Positions 6,263 through 15,716 are shown, counted from the first letter of the stretch. The stretch is DNA of 19,962 bases from Candidatus Woesearchaeota archaeon (GCA_018302885.1 JAGVZC010000028.1:1-19962); one strand, 5' to 3'. Notes: generated by a model not told the origin, from the sequence alone. Program-made: numbers and translations.

Positions 6263-8899
6263 ATGGAAGAAGAAAAAAGAGAGAATGTTGAACTTGAAAA
6301 AAGGAAAGAGAAGGCAATAAAAATTCTAAAGAAATATGGGGATTATATTCAGTATATAATTTTAGTAGTAATAATATGGCTAAGTTATAAAATAAGAACA
6401 GCAAATCTTCCTTTTTTAAAGGATATTACAACAGGAAAATATATTCCTGCTGATCCTGATGCACTTGCATTCCTAAGGTATAGTCAGTATATTTTACAAA
6501 ATGGAAATTTAATGGCCGTGGATACATTAAGATATTATCCGTTAGGATTTACCGGTGTTCAGGAATTCAGTTTATTATCTCACTTGATGGTTTATTTGTA
6601 CAAATTCCTTCATTTCTTTAATCAGGCAGTTACAATTGAATACGCCAATATAATATATCCCCCAGTAGCATTGGCTATAGGGCTTGTATTCTTTTTCCTT
6701 TTAACAAAAAAACTGTTGAATTACAAGGCAGCATTGATAGCGTCTGCATTTCTCATTGTAATTCCGGCATTTCTTTTCAGAACAATGGCTGGAGTTTCAG
6801 ATAAAGAAGCTCTTGGTACAATGTTTATGTTTATGGCATTTTATTTCTTCATTTATTCCTGGAAACAAAATAATCTGAAAAAATCATTAATAACTGCCCT
6901 GCTGGCTGGAATATCAACGGCATTGATGGGAATGACCTGGGGTGGTGTAAGTTTCATATTCCTAACAATTGGTGCTTTTGCATTAGTAACTATGTTTTTA
7001 AACAAATTTGACAAAAATAAATTATATGCTTACTCAACATGGTTATTTTCCTCATTTATAATATTAAGGATATTTTACGCATCAAGATTTGATATTGTAA
7101 CACTAACAACTTCATTGACAACTTCAGTGGCATTGTTTGCATTTGTTGTCGGATTAGTAAATTATTTAATATTTGATAAAAAAATAATAAAAATAAATTT
7201 AAAATTACCCAATATTGTTACTAGTTTTATAATAACGCTAGTAATAGGAACAATATTACTATTCATAGAACAAGGACCTAATTTTTTGGTATCAAAAATA
7301 TCAGATATATTCATAACGCTTACAAAGCCTTTTGCAACAAACAGATGGGTTATCACAGTAGCAGAATCTCATCAGCCATATATAACTGATTGGTTCAGCC
7401 AGTTTGGTAAGTCATATATATGGCTAATAATCATAGGTTCTATAATATTATTCTATGAAATAGTAAAAATAATATCAAAAAGATATACATGGAAATTAAC
7501 AGCGGTGTACACTTTTTTTGTCTTTGGATTTATATTCACTAGATATTCTCCAAGTTCGATATTCAATGGAGAAACTTCATTATCAATAACAATTTATTTA
7601 GGATCGCTATTGTTATTAATTGCCGTCTTGACATATTCTTATTTAAGAATATATTATAAAAATATTAATCTTTTTGAAAAATTAAAAGAGATAAATGAAT
7701 CTCTAATATTTATTTTGATATGGTTTATAATAATGATTGTTGCTGCGAGAAGTGCTATAAGATTGTTGTATATATTTGCTCCAATAACTACAATAGTATT
7801 TGCATATCTTGTAGTTAAATTATATGAATCAGCATCAAAATTAAAGGAAAGATTGTATAAAATTATAATAATATTAATAATTATAGTAATTGTAGGTTCC
7901 TTGTTTATTGGATTTTACAAAACAAGCTCTGTACAGGCACAATATTCTGGAACAGTATATAATACACAATGGCAGGTAGCAATGCAATGGGTAAGAGAAA
8001 ATACTCCTGAAAATTCAGTATTTGCTCATTGGTGGGATTATGGTTATTTAGTGCAGACAGGAGCCAACAGAGCAACTTTAAGTGATGGAGGAAATGCAAG
8101 GGGAGCAATTAATTATTTTATAGGAAGGCATGTATTAACTGGACAAACTAATATAGAAGCATTAGAATTGCTAAAAGCAAGTAATGCAACTCATTTATTA
8201 ATAATTTCAGATGAAATAGGGAAATATCCTGCATATTCATCAATAGGATCAGATGGAGAATATGATAGATATTCATGGATAAGTACATTTACCTTAAGAC
8301 CACAAGATACCATGGAAACAAGAAATGGGGTGGCATATGTGTATGGTGGTGGAACAGTTATTGATGAAGATTTAATTTACGAAGGAAAATTATACCCAAG
8401 AAGATCCGCAGCATTTGGTGCATTTATCATAGAAACACAGACTGTAGAAGAAGATGGACAGCAAATTGGAGTAAATTTTGTGCAGCCAAGAGGGATATTA
8501 ATCTATAACGGACAACAAATGGAAATACCAATAAATTGTGTATATTTTAATGATCAGGAAATAAATTTTGATAACCCAAAAGGAATAGATGCATGTTTAA
8601 GAATAATTCCTACAATAAGTGGAAACCAGCAGAATTCAATGGGAGCTTTATTATACTTATCTCCAAGAGTAAAAAGAACATTATTCACAAGACTATATTT
8701 ATTCAATCAAAAAGGGGAATATTTCAAATTAGTGTATAATGACGAAAATTCATTGCCTTTATCTATTTATGAGGGAAGGTTAATAGGGCCATTAAAAATT
8801 TGGGAAATGTCTTATCCAGAAAATTTAACAGTACCTGAAGAATATTATGGAACATCAGTGGATGTGGAAGTAAATAAAGTAAAACCAGAATATACTTAA
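6263..8899 (+). CDS. aglB: Archaeal oligosaccharyltransferase (STT3/AglB family)
   Basis: The 878-residue protein transfers a lipid-linked glycan to Asn in N-x-S/T sequons of secreted or surface proteins. A charged cytoplasmic N-terminus is followed by about a dozen membrane helices up to about residue 551 and a globular extracytoplasmic C-terminal domain. Key motifs are present: the first-loop acidic DPD (64-66), SDKE in the next acidic loop (179-182), TVAESHQP (365-372, the TIxE/SVSE-type glutamate E368) and WWDYG (590-594), the acceptor-sequon-binding signature. I could not place the third sequon-binding (DK/MI) motif with confidence. It is followed after one base by a GT-C-like gene, which suggests a joint transcript, and neighbours a large nucleotide-sugar locus that may supply its glycan. 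Confidence 0.96.
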   Translation: MEEEKRENVELEKRKEKAIKILKKYGDYIQYIILVVIIWLSYKIRTANLPFLKDITTGKYIPADPDALAFLRYSQYILQNGNLMAVDTLRYYPLGFTGVQEFSLLSHLMVYLYKFLHFFNQAVTIEYANIIYPPVALAIGLVFFFLLTKKLLNYKAALIASAFLIVIPAFLFRTMAGVSDKEALGTMFMFMAFYFFIYSWKQNNLKKSLITALLAGISTALMGMTWGGVSFIFLTIGAFALVTMFLNKFDKNKLYAYSTWLFSSFIILRIFYASRFDIVTLTTSLTTSVALFAFVVGLVNYLIFDKKIIKINLKLPNIVTSFIITLVIGTILLFIEQGPNFLVSKISDIFITLTKPFATNRWVITVAESHQPYITDWFSQFGKSYIWLIIIGSIILFYEIVKIISKRYTWKLTAVYTFFVFGFIFTRYSPSSIFNGETSLSITIYLGSLLLLIAVLTYSYLRIYYKNINLFEKLKEINESLIFILIWFIIMIVAARSAIRLLYIFAPITTIVFAYLVVKLYESASKLKERLYKIIIILIIIVIVGSLFIGFYKTSSVQAQYSGTVYNTQWQVAMQWVRENTPENSVFAHWWDYGYLVQTGANRATLSDGGNARGAINYFIGRHVLTGQTNIEALELLKASNATHLLIISDEIGKYPAYSSIGSDGEYDRYSWISTFTLRPQDTMETRNGVAYVYGGGTVIDEDLIYEGKLYPRRSAAFGAFIIETQTVEEDGQQIGVNFVQPRGILIYNGQQMEIPINCVYFNDQEINFDNPKGIDACLRIIPTISGNQQNSMGALLYLSPRVKRTLFTRLYLFNQKGEYFKLVYNDENSLPLSIYEGRLIGPLKIWEMSYPENLTVPEEYYGTSVDVEVNKVKPEYT

Positions 8900-8900
8900 T

Positions 8901-10370
8901 ATGAAATCCAAAACATATAAAGGATGGTTATATATTCCAATTTTAATTCTGGGAATAAATTTTTTAGTGAGAATAATAAATCAATCTAAAATAACAAAGC
9001 AATTTCCATTGGATTTGACAAATGATTGGTCTTCATATATCTCTTTATTGTTTTTTTTAAAAGAATGCGGGTTTCATCAATTTTGTTCATATTGGTATAA
9101 TGGATTTATCACTTTCAAACTGGTAGCTCCCGGATGGTATTTTTTTAGTTATTTAATTAATTTAATAACAAATAATTATTTAGTAACAGCGTATATATCT
9201 ATGATTTTGATATTCTTATTTGGTTTTTTGATAATATATAAATTTGGAAATAAATTCAAATTAACAAAAGAAAAAAGAATTCTATTCTTTCTATTATTAT
9301 TCACAAATGCAGCTGCCATAGGTAATTATATAAGATTAGGAAGATTGCCCGAATTTTTTGCATTTATGGTTTTTGTATTATTTGCTTTTATTGTTTTATA
9401 TTATAAAGATAAAAAATTTGATTGGTATATTTTATTTATTATTCCTATATATGCTCTCTTAATAATATCTCATCAGACAGTTGCTATATTATCTTCAATA
9501 TTATGGTTGTCATTATTACTAATAAAAGAAGGAAAAACAAGAATAAAAATATTGTTGATTATTTTAATTTCATTTCTTATTGATTCTTTTTGGGTAATTC
9601 CTTACATAAAGGATTTTTATAATAGTGCAGGAACAATTTATCCCATTGGAGCAAATCTCCTAAATTTCAGTGGAAGTTATTTATTAGAAAACATATTTAC
9701 AATAATAATACCTTTAGTATTTCTTTGGATATTATGGAAATATCTTAAAAATAAAAAATATGAAAAAAAAGAGATCTTGTTTTATTCTCCAATTGCATTG
9801 ATAGCAATAATGCTTTTATTCAGGATTCCTGCATTTTTACCAATATTGAAATATATATATCCTGATGTTTTCATGGGATTTTTATTATTTTTCATATTCT
9901 TTTTATTCTTTAAAGAATTTAAAATAAATAAATTATTTTTAATTGGAATTATAATAATTTCTATAATAAGCGTTTTAATAAGCATGTTTTACACTCCTTG
10001 GTTTATAGGGCATACTCAATTAGAAAAAGATACATTAGAAATAATGAAGGAAATAGATACTAATTTTTTGATGACAGACAGTCATTCAAAAACAAGTTAT
10101 GGTAAAGCATATTATTCTTATGCACCAATTTATTTGAATATTTCAACGCCATCTGGATGGTATAAGATACCTAGTGAAGAATATTTTAGTAGATTAAGGG
10201 AATTCGGTAATAGTGTAAAAAATAAAGACTGCAATTCATTAGTAGAAAACAAAGAGTATCTCAAAAATGATTATCTAATATCTTACGATGAAGATTGTAA
10301 TTTCTTAGAAAGTTGTAATTTAAATAAAATCAATCAAATAAACAATGTTTGTTTGTATAAATTTAATTAA
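8901..10370 (+). CDS. Multi-membrane GT-C-like protein of unknown function
   Basis: This 489-residue protein has roughly ten hydrophobic segments between residues 8 and about 370, and a soluble C-terminal part of about 110 residues containing several cysteines. The first external loop carries an acidic DLTNDW element (D38, D42), as in GT-C membrane glycosyltransferases that use polyprenyl-phosphate sugars, and a YIRLGRLPEF segment (about 148-157) recalls the conserved loop-and-helix pattern of such families. I do not recognise a named family. Starting one base after the aglB stop, it is almost certainly cotranscribed with aglB and probably acts in the same extracytoplasmic glycan pathway, for example adding a terminal sugar. 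Its last four bases overlap the convergent glycosyltransferase gene. Confidence 0.75.
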   Translation: MKSKTYKGWLYIPILILGINFLVRIINQSKITKQFPLDLTNDWSSYISLLFFLKECGFHQFCSYWYNGFITFKLVAPGWYFFSYLINLITNNYLVTAYISMILIFLFGFLIIYKFGNKFKLTKEKRILFFLLLFTNAAAIGNYIRLGRLPEFFAFMVFVLFAFIVLYYKDKKFDWYILFIIPIYALLIISHQTVAILSSILWLSLLLIKEGKTRIKILLIILISFLIDSFWVIPYIKDFYNSAGTIYPIGANLLNFSGSYLLENIFTIIIPLVFLWILWKYLKNKKYEKKEILFYSPIALIAIMLLFRIPAFLPILKYIYPDVFMGFLLFFIFFLFFKEFKINKLFLIGIIIISIISVLISMFYTPWFIGHTQLEKDTLEIMKEIDTNFLMTDSHSKTSYGKAYYSYAPIYLNISTPSGWYKIPSEEYFSRLREFGNSVKNKDCNSLVENKEYLKNDYLISYDEDCNFLESCNLNKINQINNVCLYKFN

Positions 10371-11071
10371 TAAAAAAATCTTGCTTTAATTATGTTCTTA
10401 AAATATTTAAAGATAACAGGAAATAAATCAAAAAATTTTAAATGAGATTCCCCAGATTCTCTTGGTTTATATGATACTGTTTGATTAACAACTTTATAAT
10501 TATTTTTTAATGCTTTAATTATTATTTCAGAATCTATAAACCAATCCTTGGAATTAAGATTCATTTTATTATAACAATATCTTCTAATTATTTTAGGATT
10601 TGCATTAACTTGCTTTATAAATTTGAAGAATAAAATAAAGAATAAAAAATCATAACCAAAAGAAGCCAAAGCCTTGAAGATATTAGCTTCTTTCTTATCT
10701 CTTATTCCTTTTCCAATATCTGCATTATACTTTCTAACTTTTTTATATAGTTTTATTATGCTTTCTGGATCAATTTCAAAATCCCCATCCATATAACCAA
10801 TATATTCTCCATAAGACACTTTAAAGCCACTTAATATTCCAAAACCATATCCTTGATTAATTTTAACATGAACTGTTTTAACATCTTTGTATTTTTTAGA
10901 CAGATTATCTGCTATTTTAGGGGTATTGTCGCTAGAACCATTATCAACAAGGATTAATTCGTAATTGATATTACTTTTATTAAATTTATTTATCAATGTA
11001 TTTGTTAATGGTTCAATGGTTTTTTCCTCATTATAAAAAGGGATTACCACAGACAATTCAGGAACTTTCAT
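10367..11071 (-). CDS. Family 2 glycosyltransferase, dolichyl-phosphate sugar synthase-like
   Basis: The 234-residue protein begins with the classic GT2 start LSVVIPFYNEEKTI, then ELILVDNGSSDNT (38-50), GYGFGILSGF (74-83) and the metal-binding DGD (95-97). These match the DPM1/polyprenyl-phosphate-sugar synthase subgroup, which moves a sugar from a nucleotide donor to a polyprenyl phosphate carrier at the cytoplasmic face. A hydrophobic stretch at about 139-152 may sit in the membrane. It lacks the C-terminal multi-helix domain of some relatives. Its product would be the donor for the GT-C type enzymes encoded on either side. It is read from its own promoter, divergent from the nucleotidyltransferase operon. 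Confidence 0.87.
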   Translation of the reverse strand: MKVPELSVVIPFYNEEKTIEPLTNTLINKFNKSNINYELILVDNGSSDNTPKIADNLSKKYKDVKTVHVKINQGYGFGILSGFKVSYGEYIGYMDGDFEIDPESIIKLYKKVRKYNADIGKGIRDKKEANIFKALASFGYDFLFFILFFKFIKQVNANPKIIRRYCYNKMNLNSKDWFIDSEIIIKALKNNYKVVNQTVSYKPRESGESHLKFFDLFPVIFKYFKNIIKARFFY

Positions 11072-11092
11072 AAAAGAACTATTTATATCAAA

Positions 11093-11100
11093 TTTTTAAA
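11093..11100 (-). promoter_or_regulatory. TATA box of the DPM1-like glycosyltransferase gene
   Basis: The minus strand reads TTTAAAAA, centred about 25 bases before the ATG at 11071, giving a leaderless transcript. A weaker ATATAAAT lies nearer the start, at an unsuitable spacing. Confidence 0.45.
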
Positions 11101-11121
11101 TATTCCCTTTCAAAAGGAATA
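11101..11121. repeat. Imperfect inverted repeat between two divergent TATA boxes
   Basis: TATTCC at 11101-11106 is mirrored by GGAATA at 11116-11121, with further partial pairing inside (CTT/AAG). It fills exactly the gap between the two opposing TATA boxes and overlaps both presumed factor-B recognition elements. It could be a dimeric regulator site or simply the mirrored recognition elements. Confidence 0.45.
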
Positions 11122-11129
11122 TTTATAAG
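11122..11129 (+). promoter_or_regulatory. TATA box of the nucleotidyltransferase-epimerase-aminotransferase operon
   Basis: TTTATAAG is centred about 25 bases before the ATG at 11151, preceded by the purine-rich AAAAGGAA expected of a factor-B recognition element. Confidence 0.6.
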
Positions 11130-11150
11130 TTTAATCTATAAATCAAAAAT

Positions 11151-11867
11151 ATGAAAACTCCAAAGATTGTAATATTATGCGGAGGAAAGGGGGTAAGACT
11201 AAAACCTATAACTAATGATATTCCAAAACCATTAGTAGAAATAGATGGAAAACCCATATTGCATCAGGCAGTAAATTTATATTCAAATAAGGGTTTTAAT
11301 GATTTTATATTTTGTATAGGTTACAAAGGAAGTTTAATAAAGAATTATTTTAATAAATTCTCAAATTATAACATTCAATATTCTGATTCTGGAGAAGAAG
11401 CAACTATGTTAAAAAGAATTTATGACATAAAAGATTTAATTGAGGATAAAATAATAGTGGCTTATGGGGATACTTATGCGGATATAGATTTTAAAAAATT
11501 GTTGGAGTCGCATAATTCCTCGGATGCTCTCATGACAATTGTAGCAAGTTCAGTGCAAAGTCCTTTTGGTTTAATTAATATAAAAAAAGATAACAAAATA
11601 ATTGAATTTAAAGAAAAACCAAAATTAAATTATTATATGGGGTATTCCATAATAGAAAAAGAAGCTTTTAATTATATTACAAAAGATTTGCTTAATACAA
11701 AAGGAGAAGAGGGGTGGACATTATTTTTCCAAAAGATTATAAGTATGGGAAAAATGAGGGCTTATTATCATGAAGGTTTAAATATAACATTTAACACTCA
11801 TTCACAAAAAAAGATAGCAGATAATATCTTTAAATATTATACATATTGGGGTGAAAATGAAGAATAA
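11151..11867 (+). CDS. Sugar-1-phosphate nucleotidyltransferase
   Basis: This 238-residue single-domain enzyme belongs to the NTP_transferase family. It has the nucleotide-binding GGKGVRLKP (11-19), the sugar-phosphate-binding IPKPLVEIDGKP (24-35), and the metal-binding aspartate in AYGDTYAD (104-111). It activates a sugar 1-phosphate to an NDP-sugar; base and sugar specificity cannot be read safely. The length and the pattern after the signature resemble heptose-1-phosphate guanylyltransferase (HddC) and short glucose-1-phosphate transferases more than full-length RmlA or GalU. It heads an operon of three genes with overlapping or near-touching ends, so its product is probably passed to the epimerase/dehydratase and the aminotransferase. 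Confidence 0.9.
   Translation: MKTPKIVILCGGKGVRLKPITNDIPKPLVEIDGKPILHQAVNLYSNKGFNDFIFCIGYKGSLIKNYFNKFSNYNIQYSDSGEEATMLKRIYDIKDLIEDKIIVAYGDTYADIDFKKLLESHNSSDALMTIVASSVQSPFGLINIKKDNKIIEFKEKPKLNYYMGYSIIEKEAFNYITKDLLNTKGEEGWTLFFQKIISMGKMRAYYHEGLNITFNTHSQKKIADNIFKYYTYWGENEE
11848..11854 (+). promoter_or_regulatory. Internal Shine-Dalgarno-like site for the NAD-dependent epimerase/dehydratase
   Basis: GGGGTGA ends two bases before the ATG at 11857, inside the end of the preceding gene. It supports re-initiation at 11857 rather than at the in-frame GTG at 11851. Confidence 0.45.
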
Positions 11868-12852
11868 AAATATTTTAGTAACTGGAGCAGCAGGATTCAT
11901 AGGGTCTCATCTAACAAGAAAACTAGTAAATTTAGGAGCAAATGTTTCTATAATAACAAAGTATAATAGTTTAATAGACAATGCAAGATTATCCGATATA
12001 TGGGAAAAATTAAATGTAATTGAAGCAGATATAAGGGATATCGATTCCTTAGAACAAATAAAAAAACTAAAACCAGAAATTATTTATCATTTGGCTGCTT
12101 ATAATCATGTGGGACATAGTTTTACTCATGTTTCACAATGTTTTGATGTAAATGCAAAAGGAACAGCTAATCTAATGGAAGCATGTAAAGGATGTTCTAA
12201 ATTTATTTACACTTCTACTTCAGAGATATATGGTTATCAGGAAAAGGTACCATTTAAAGAAGATTTTAATCCCAGACCAATATCTCCATACAGTATAACA
12301 AAATATTCTGGTGAATTATATGCAAGAATGAGATATCATCAAGATAAATATCCTGTAATTGTTTTAAGACCTTTCAACAATTTTGGTCCTTACCAAAGTG
12401 AAAAGGCAATAATTCCTGAAATAATAATAAATTGTTTATTAGGAAATGAGATCAAATCAACGGAAGGTAAACAAACAAGGGAATTTAATTTTGTAGAAAA
12501 TATTATTGATGGATTTATTTTAGCAGCAGAAAAAGAGGGGGTAGTAGGAAAAATAATAAATTTGGGTTCAGGACAGGACATATCAATAAAGAATTTAATA
12601 TTAAAAATATATAAATTAACTAATTCGAATTCAAAATTAAGCATAGGTTCACTGGAGTATAGACCAACAGAAATATGGAAAATGTTTTGCGAAAACAAAA
12701 AAGCTAAAGAAATATTGGGGTGGGAGCCGAAAATATCTTTTGAAGAAGGATTAAAAAAGACAGTTGAATGGTATAAAAATTATATTGAGTTGTATTATAA
12801 TAAAGAAAAAGGGCTACCAAGATTATCAAAATTGCAAATTTCCTTTAATTAA
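11857..12852 (+). CDS. NAD-dependent sugar-nucleotide epimerase/dehydratase (extended SDR)
   Basis: The 331-residue extended short-chain dehydrogenase has an N-terminal Rossmann glycine motif GAAGFIG (10-16), an HLAAY strand end (79-83), the active-site Ser/Thr in TSTSEIYG (119-126) and the catalytic YSITK (Y145, K149). The C-terminus shows the EILGWEPK element typical of dTDP-glucose or GDP-mannose 4,6-dehydratase relatives. It probably oxidises C4 of an NDP-sugar to a keto intermediate or epimerises it. A 4-keto product would be the natural substrate of the aminotransferase that follows after one base. The exact sugar is unknown. Its start overlaps the nucleotidyltransferase stop by 11 bases. 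Confidence 0.9.
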   Translation: MKNKNILVTGAAGFIGSHLTRKLVNLGANVSIITKYNSLIDNARLSDIWEKLNVIEADIRDIDSLEQIKKLKPEIIYHLAAYNHVGHSFTHVSQCFDVNAKGTANLMEACKGCSKFIYTSTSEIYGYQEKVPFKEDFNPRPISPYSITKYSGELYARMRYHQDKYPVIVLRPFNNFGPYQSEKAIIPEIIINCLLGNEIKSTEGKQTREFNFVENIIDGFILAAEKEGVVGKIINLGSGQDISIKNLILKIYKLTNSNSKLSIGSLEYRPTEIWKMFCENKKAKEILGWEPKISFEEGLKKTVEWYKNYIELYYNKEKGLPRLSKLQISFN

Positions 12853-12853
12853 A

Positions 12854-14029
12854 ATGGAATTCAAAGTACCTTTTTACACATACGGGAATATATATGACGA
12901 ATTAGATATTGAACAAATAAAAAGTCTAATTTCATCATATGATAATAAAATAAAATATAAATTAAGAGATGAATTTGAAAAGAAATTTTCTGAGTATATT
13001 GGATGTAAATATGCAATAAGTGTTTCAAGTGGAACTGCAGGATTACATTTGGCATTAAAAGCAATGAATATAAAAAAAGGAGATGAGGTAATCACAACAC
13101 CCATAACTTGGGTGGCAACTGCCAATTCTATATTGTTATGTGAAGGAAAACCCGTATTCGCGGATATAGATAAAGATACTTTAAACATATCAGCAGAATC
13201 TATAAAAGAAAAAATAAATTCAAATACAAAAGCAATAATTCCAGTGCATCATTTAGGGCATCCTTGCGAAATGGATGAGATAAACAAAATTGCAAAAGAA
13301 AATAACATAAAGATATTGGGGGATTGTGCTCTTTCAATAGGTTCTGAATACAAAGGTAAAAAGATAGGAAATGAGGAAGGAGACGCTCATGTATTTAGCT
13401 TTCATACTCAAAAAAATATTTCCACATTGGGAGAAGGTGGAATGATAACAACCAATAATAAAAAAATAGCAGAATATGCAGATATATATAGAAATCATGG
13501 AATAGTTTATCCAGACAGACACAATTATAAAAATGAAAGGATAAAAACAAATCCGTGGTTTAGAGAATGTATTGGTCCAGGATATAATTATAGATTAGGA
13601 GAATTTCAATGCGCAGTTGGAGTATCTCAACTTAAAAAATTAGAAGAATTTAACAAAAAAAGAAGAGGGTTGGTAGAATATTATAGTGAATTATTAAAAG
13701 ACATTAAAGGAATAGAATTACCCATAGAAAAAGATTATGCAAAATCAAGCTGGGCTTATTATATTATAAAAATTAAAGAGAATGAATTTGGTATCAACAG
13801 AAACAAACTTTTCATTGAATTAAATAAAAGAGGGATAGGTTGTCATGTCCATTACACACCAATTCATTACTTTGAATATTACAGGAATCTTGGTTATAAA
13901 AAAGGCATATGTAAAAATGCTGAAGAACTCTATGAAGAAATATTATCTCTGCCCCTATCCCCAATAATGAATAAAAAAGATGTAAAAACCGTTGTTAATG
14001 AAATTAAAAATTGTAAGACTAATCCATAG
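12854..14029 (+). CDS. DegT/DnrJ/EryC1/StrS-family PLP sugar aminotransferase
   Basis: This 391-residue PLP enzyme transfers an amino group, usually from glutamate, to a keto-sugar nucleotide. Visible are SSGTAGLHLAL (58-68, phosphate-binding start), PITWVATAN (83-91), the cofactor-binding D157 in GDCALS, and the Schiff-base lysine K187 in FSFHTQKNI followed by GEGG. The lysine is intact, unlike the histidine in the RfbH-type dehydrases, so amination rather than 3-deoxygenation is expected. I chose the ATG at 12854, one base after the preceding stop; the longer in-frame ATG at 12764 would run through the coding end of the epimerase. The gene ends with an 11-base overlap with a convergent membrane glycosyltransferase. 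Confidence 0.92.
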   Translation: MEFKVPFYTYGNIYDELDIEQIKSLISSYDNKIKYKLRDEFEKKFSEYIGCKYAISVSSGTAGLHLALKAMNIKKGDEVITTPITWVATANSILLCEGKPVFADIDKDTLNISAESIKEKINSNTKAIIPVHHLGHPCEMDEINKIAKENNIKILGDCALSIGSEYKGKKIGNEEGDAHVFSFHTQKNISTLGEGGMITTNNKKIAEYADIYRNHGIVYPDRHNYKNERIKTNPWFRECIGPGYNYRLGEFQCAVGVSQLKKLEEFNKKRRGLVEYYSELLKDIKGIELPIEKDYAKSSWAYYIIKIKENEFGINRNKLFIELNKRGIGCHVHYTPIHYFEYYRNLGYKKGICKNAEELYEEILSLPLSPIMNKKDVKTVVNEIKNCKTNP

Positions 14030-15695
14030 GAACAATATAAAAAGGATAAGTTTTGCTTTTATCAACTTCATAAATTTTTACTGTTTTATTATTCAATTCA
14101 AATTCTTTTATAAGGGTTTTATTTAATATTTTATTTAACTCTCTTGAATACCTAGTTTTAAATTCTTGGTCAGAAGAATAAATTATATCTATGGAATTCA
14201 AATCAATTGTTTTATTATATTTATCAGAATTAAGAGAAATAGTAATATTTTTTGAAGTCAAACCAGGAAAAGGAGGTATTGAAATAACATTCAATGGCTT
14301 TTCTACATAACCAAGATAAGGATACTGAAGTTCCAAAGATTGAGGATAAGAAACAAGTATAACCGCATCAGGAAAATTTTTTTCTAAATAATGAGTAGCC
14401 ATTTCATGTGTTTTAACAGCATCAACATATTCCATATTATACTCAAGAACAAAGCCAACATCTGAATGATTTCCTGTCCATTGCGTAGAAAATAATATTA
14501 ATAAAATAACAAAAATAACATAAGAATATTTTTTAAAAATTTTAACTAAAGATAAAGAAAATAAAATAAAAATAATAGGATAAACTGGAAGTGCATATCT
14601 TGGGGCAAAAGGAATCACTAAAAAATAGGATAAAAACATAAAAATAAAAGTAAAATAAATGGGATAAATTTTTTTATTATTCCAAAAGTTAAAAAACTTG
14701 TTGAAAGATAATATTAAAATAAAAAATAATAAAGCAAATAATACACTAAATTCTTTAACAATAATAAAATAATCAATTATATGTGGAAAATACTTATCAA
14801 AATAGATGGATAATCTAGGTAAATTAAACATTAATACAAATAATATCAAAGGATATATTAATGAAAATAAAATCCTTTTTTTATCTTTTAATAATTTAAA
14901 ACTAAAACAAGATATTATAATAAAAGAAGTTAAAATCCATCTGTAATAATCAAAGAATAAATTTTTAAGAACCATAAAAGCGTTAAGAAACACCCTAATA
15001 ATATTAAAAGATACAAGAGAAGAACTTGCAGGCCATAAGAAATATCCATAATATAATTTATTTGACAACAACCAAAGAATAAAAACAAGAATAGGAACAA
15101 AGAGAATAATATTCTTCTTAATATTAATCTTCTTCTCTTTAAATATTTTATAAAATAACAAAACAAGGGGAATTGCAATAGCTCTTTCTTCAGTTAAAAC
15201 AAGTAAAGATGAAAAAATTATATAGAGAAAATTGTTTCCTTTTAGGAAATAGTATATGGAAATTATACTTAAAGCAGTTAAAGGAATCGCAGTATGGGAC
15301 ATACCAGAATGAGAAAAGAAAGTTGGAGAAAAAAACATTAAAAAAGATGCAATAATACCAATTTTTCTATTAAACAAAAATTTACCTAATAGATAAGTGT
15401 AATAAACTGCTAAAAAAGAAAAAAACAAAGTGACTAAATGAGCAACAAGCTGTGAATTTCCAAATAATTTAAAAACAAAACCCAATAATATAAAATAAAA
15501 AGGGGGGTGTCCATTACTATAATTCCAAAGGAATATTGTAAAACTATTTTCATATATAAATTGGGCGGCTGGAATAACATAATTCATAACATCCCAAGAA
15601 TAAGGTAATTTTAAAACAGGATATTTTAATATAAAGAGTATAACAATAAGTAAAAAAGCAAATATAAATTCAAAGTATTTTTTTAAAAATTTCAT
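14019..15695 (-). CDS. Membrane glycosyltransferase of the PMT/ArnT (GT-C) type
   Basis: This 558-residue protein has about eleven membrane segments between residues 8 and about 405 and a soluble C-terminal domain of about 150 residues. The first external loop has LPYSWDVMNY (aspartate D35 in the expected position) and then NGHPPFYF (61-68), the HPP signature of the PMT_2/ArnT group, with a further SHSGMSHT loop. Such enzymes use polyprenyl-phosphate-linked sugars to glycosylate proteins or lipid-linked glycans on the outer face of the membrane. It is very rich in Phe, Ile and Lys with an AT-rich codon bias like its neighbours. Transcription probably comes from a TATA box shared with the divergent methyltransferase gene. 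Confidence 0.85.
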   Translation of the reverse strand: MKFLKKYFEFIFAFLLIVILFILKYPVLKLPYSWDVMNYVIPAAQFIYENSFTIFLWNYSNGHPPFYFILLGFVFKLFGNSQLVAHLVTLFFSFLAVYYTYLLGKFLFNRKIGIIASFLMFFSPTFFSHSGMSHTAIPLTALSIISIYYFLKGNNFLYIIFSSLLVLTEERAIAIPLVLLFYKIFKEKKINIKKNIILFVPILVFILWLLSNKLYYGYFLWPASSSLVSFNIIRVFLNAFMVLKNLFFDYYRWILTSFIIISCFSFKLLKDKKRILFSLIYPLILFVLMFNLPRLSIYFDKYFPHIIDYFIIVKEFSVLFALLFFILILSFNKFFNFWNNKKIYPIYFTFIFMFLSYFLVIPFAPRYALPVYPIIFILFSLSLVKIFKKYSYVIFVILLILFSTQWTGNHSDVGFVLEYNMEYVDAVKTHEMATHYLEKNFPDAVILVSYPQSLELQYPYLGYVEKPLNVISIPPFPGLTSKNITISLNSDKYNKTIDLNSIDIIYSSDQEFKTRYSRELNKILNKTLIKEFELNNKTVKIYEVDKSKTYPFYIVPMD

Positions 15696-15716
15696 TTATA
15701 AAATAAATGAGAAAGA

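Noticed and set aside
12764..12853. In-frame ATG giving a longer DegT aminotransferase
   Set aside because: The extra 30 residues overlap the conserved end of the epimerase gene; the family start MEFKVPFYTYG at 12854 follows the preceding stop by one base.
13334..13522. Minus-strand open frames inside the aminotransferase gene (also 12861-13188)
   Set aside because: Shadow frames opposite a clearly conserved PLP enzyme; composition is that of reverse-translated AT-rich coding DNA.
12854..14029. Reading the DegT protein as RfbH (CDP-4-keto-6-deoxyglucose 3-dehydrase)
   Set aside because: RfbH replaces the PLP lysine by histidine and is fused to iron-sulphur-binding cysteines; here K187 is present and no such cysteine cluster is seen.
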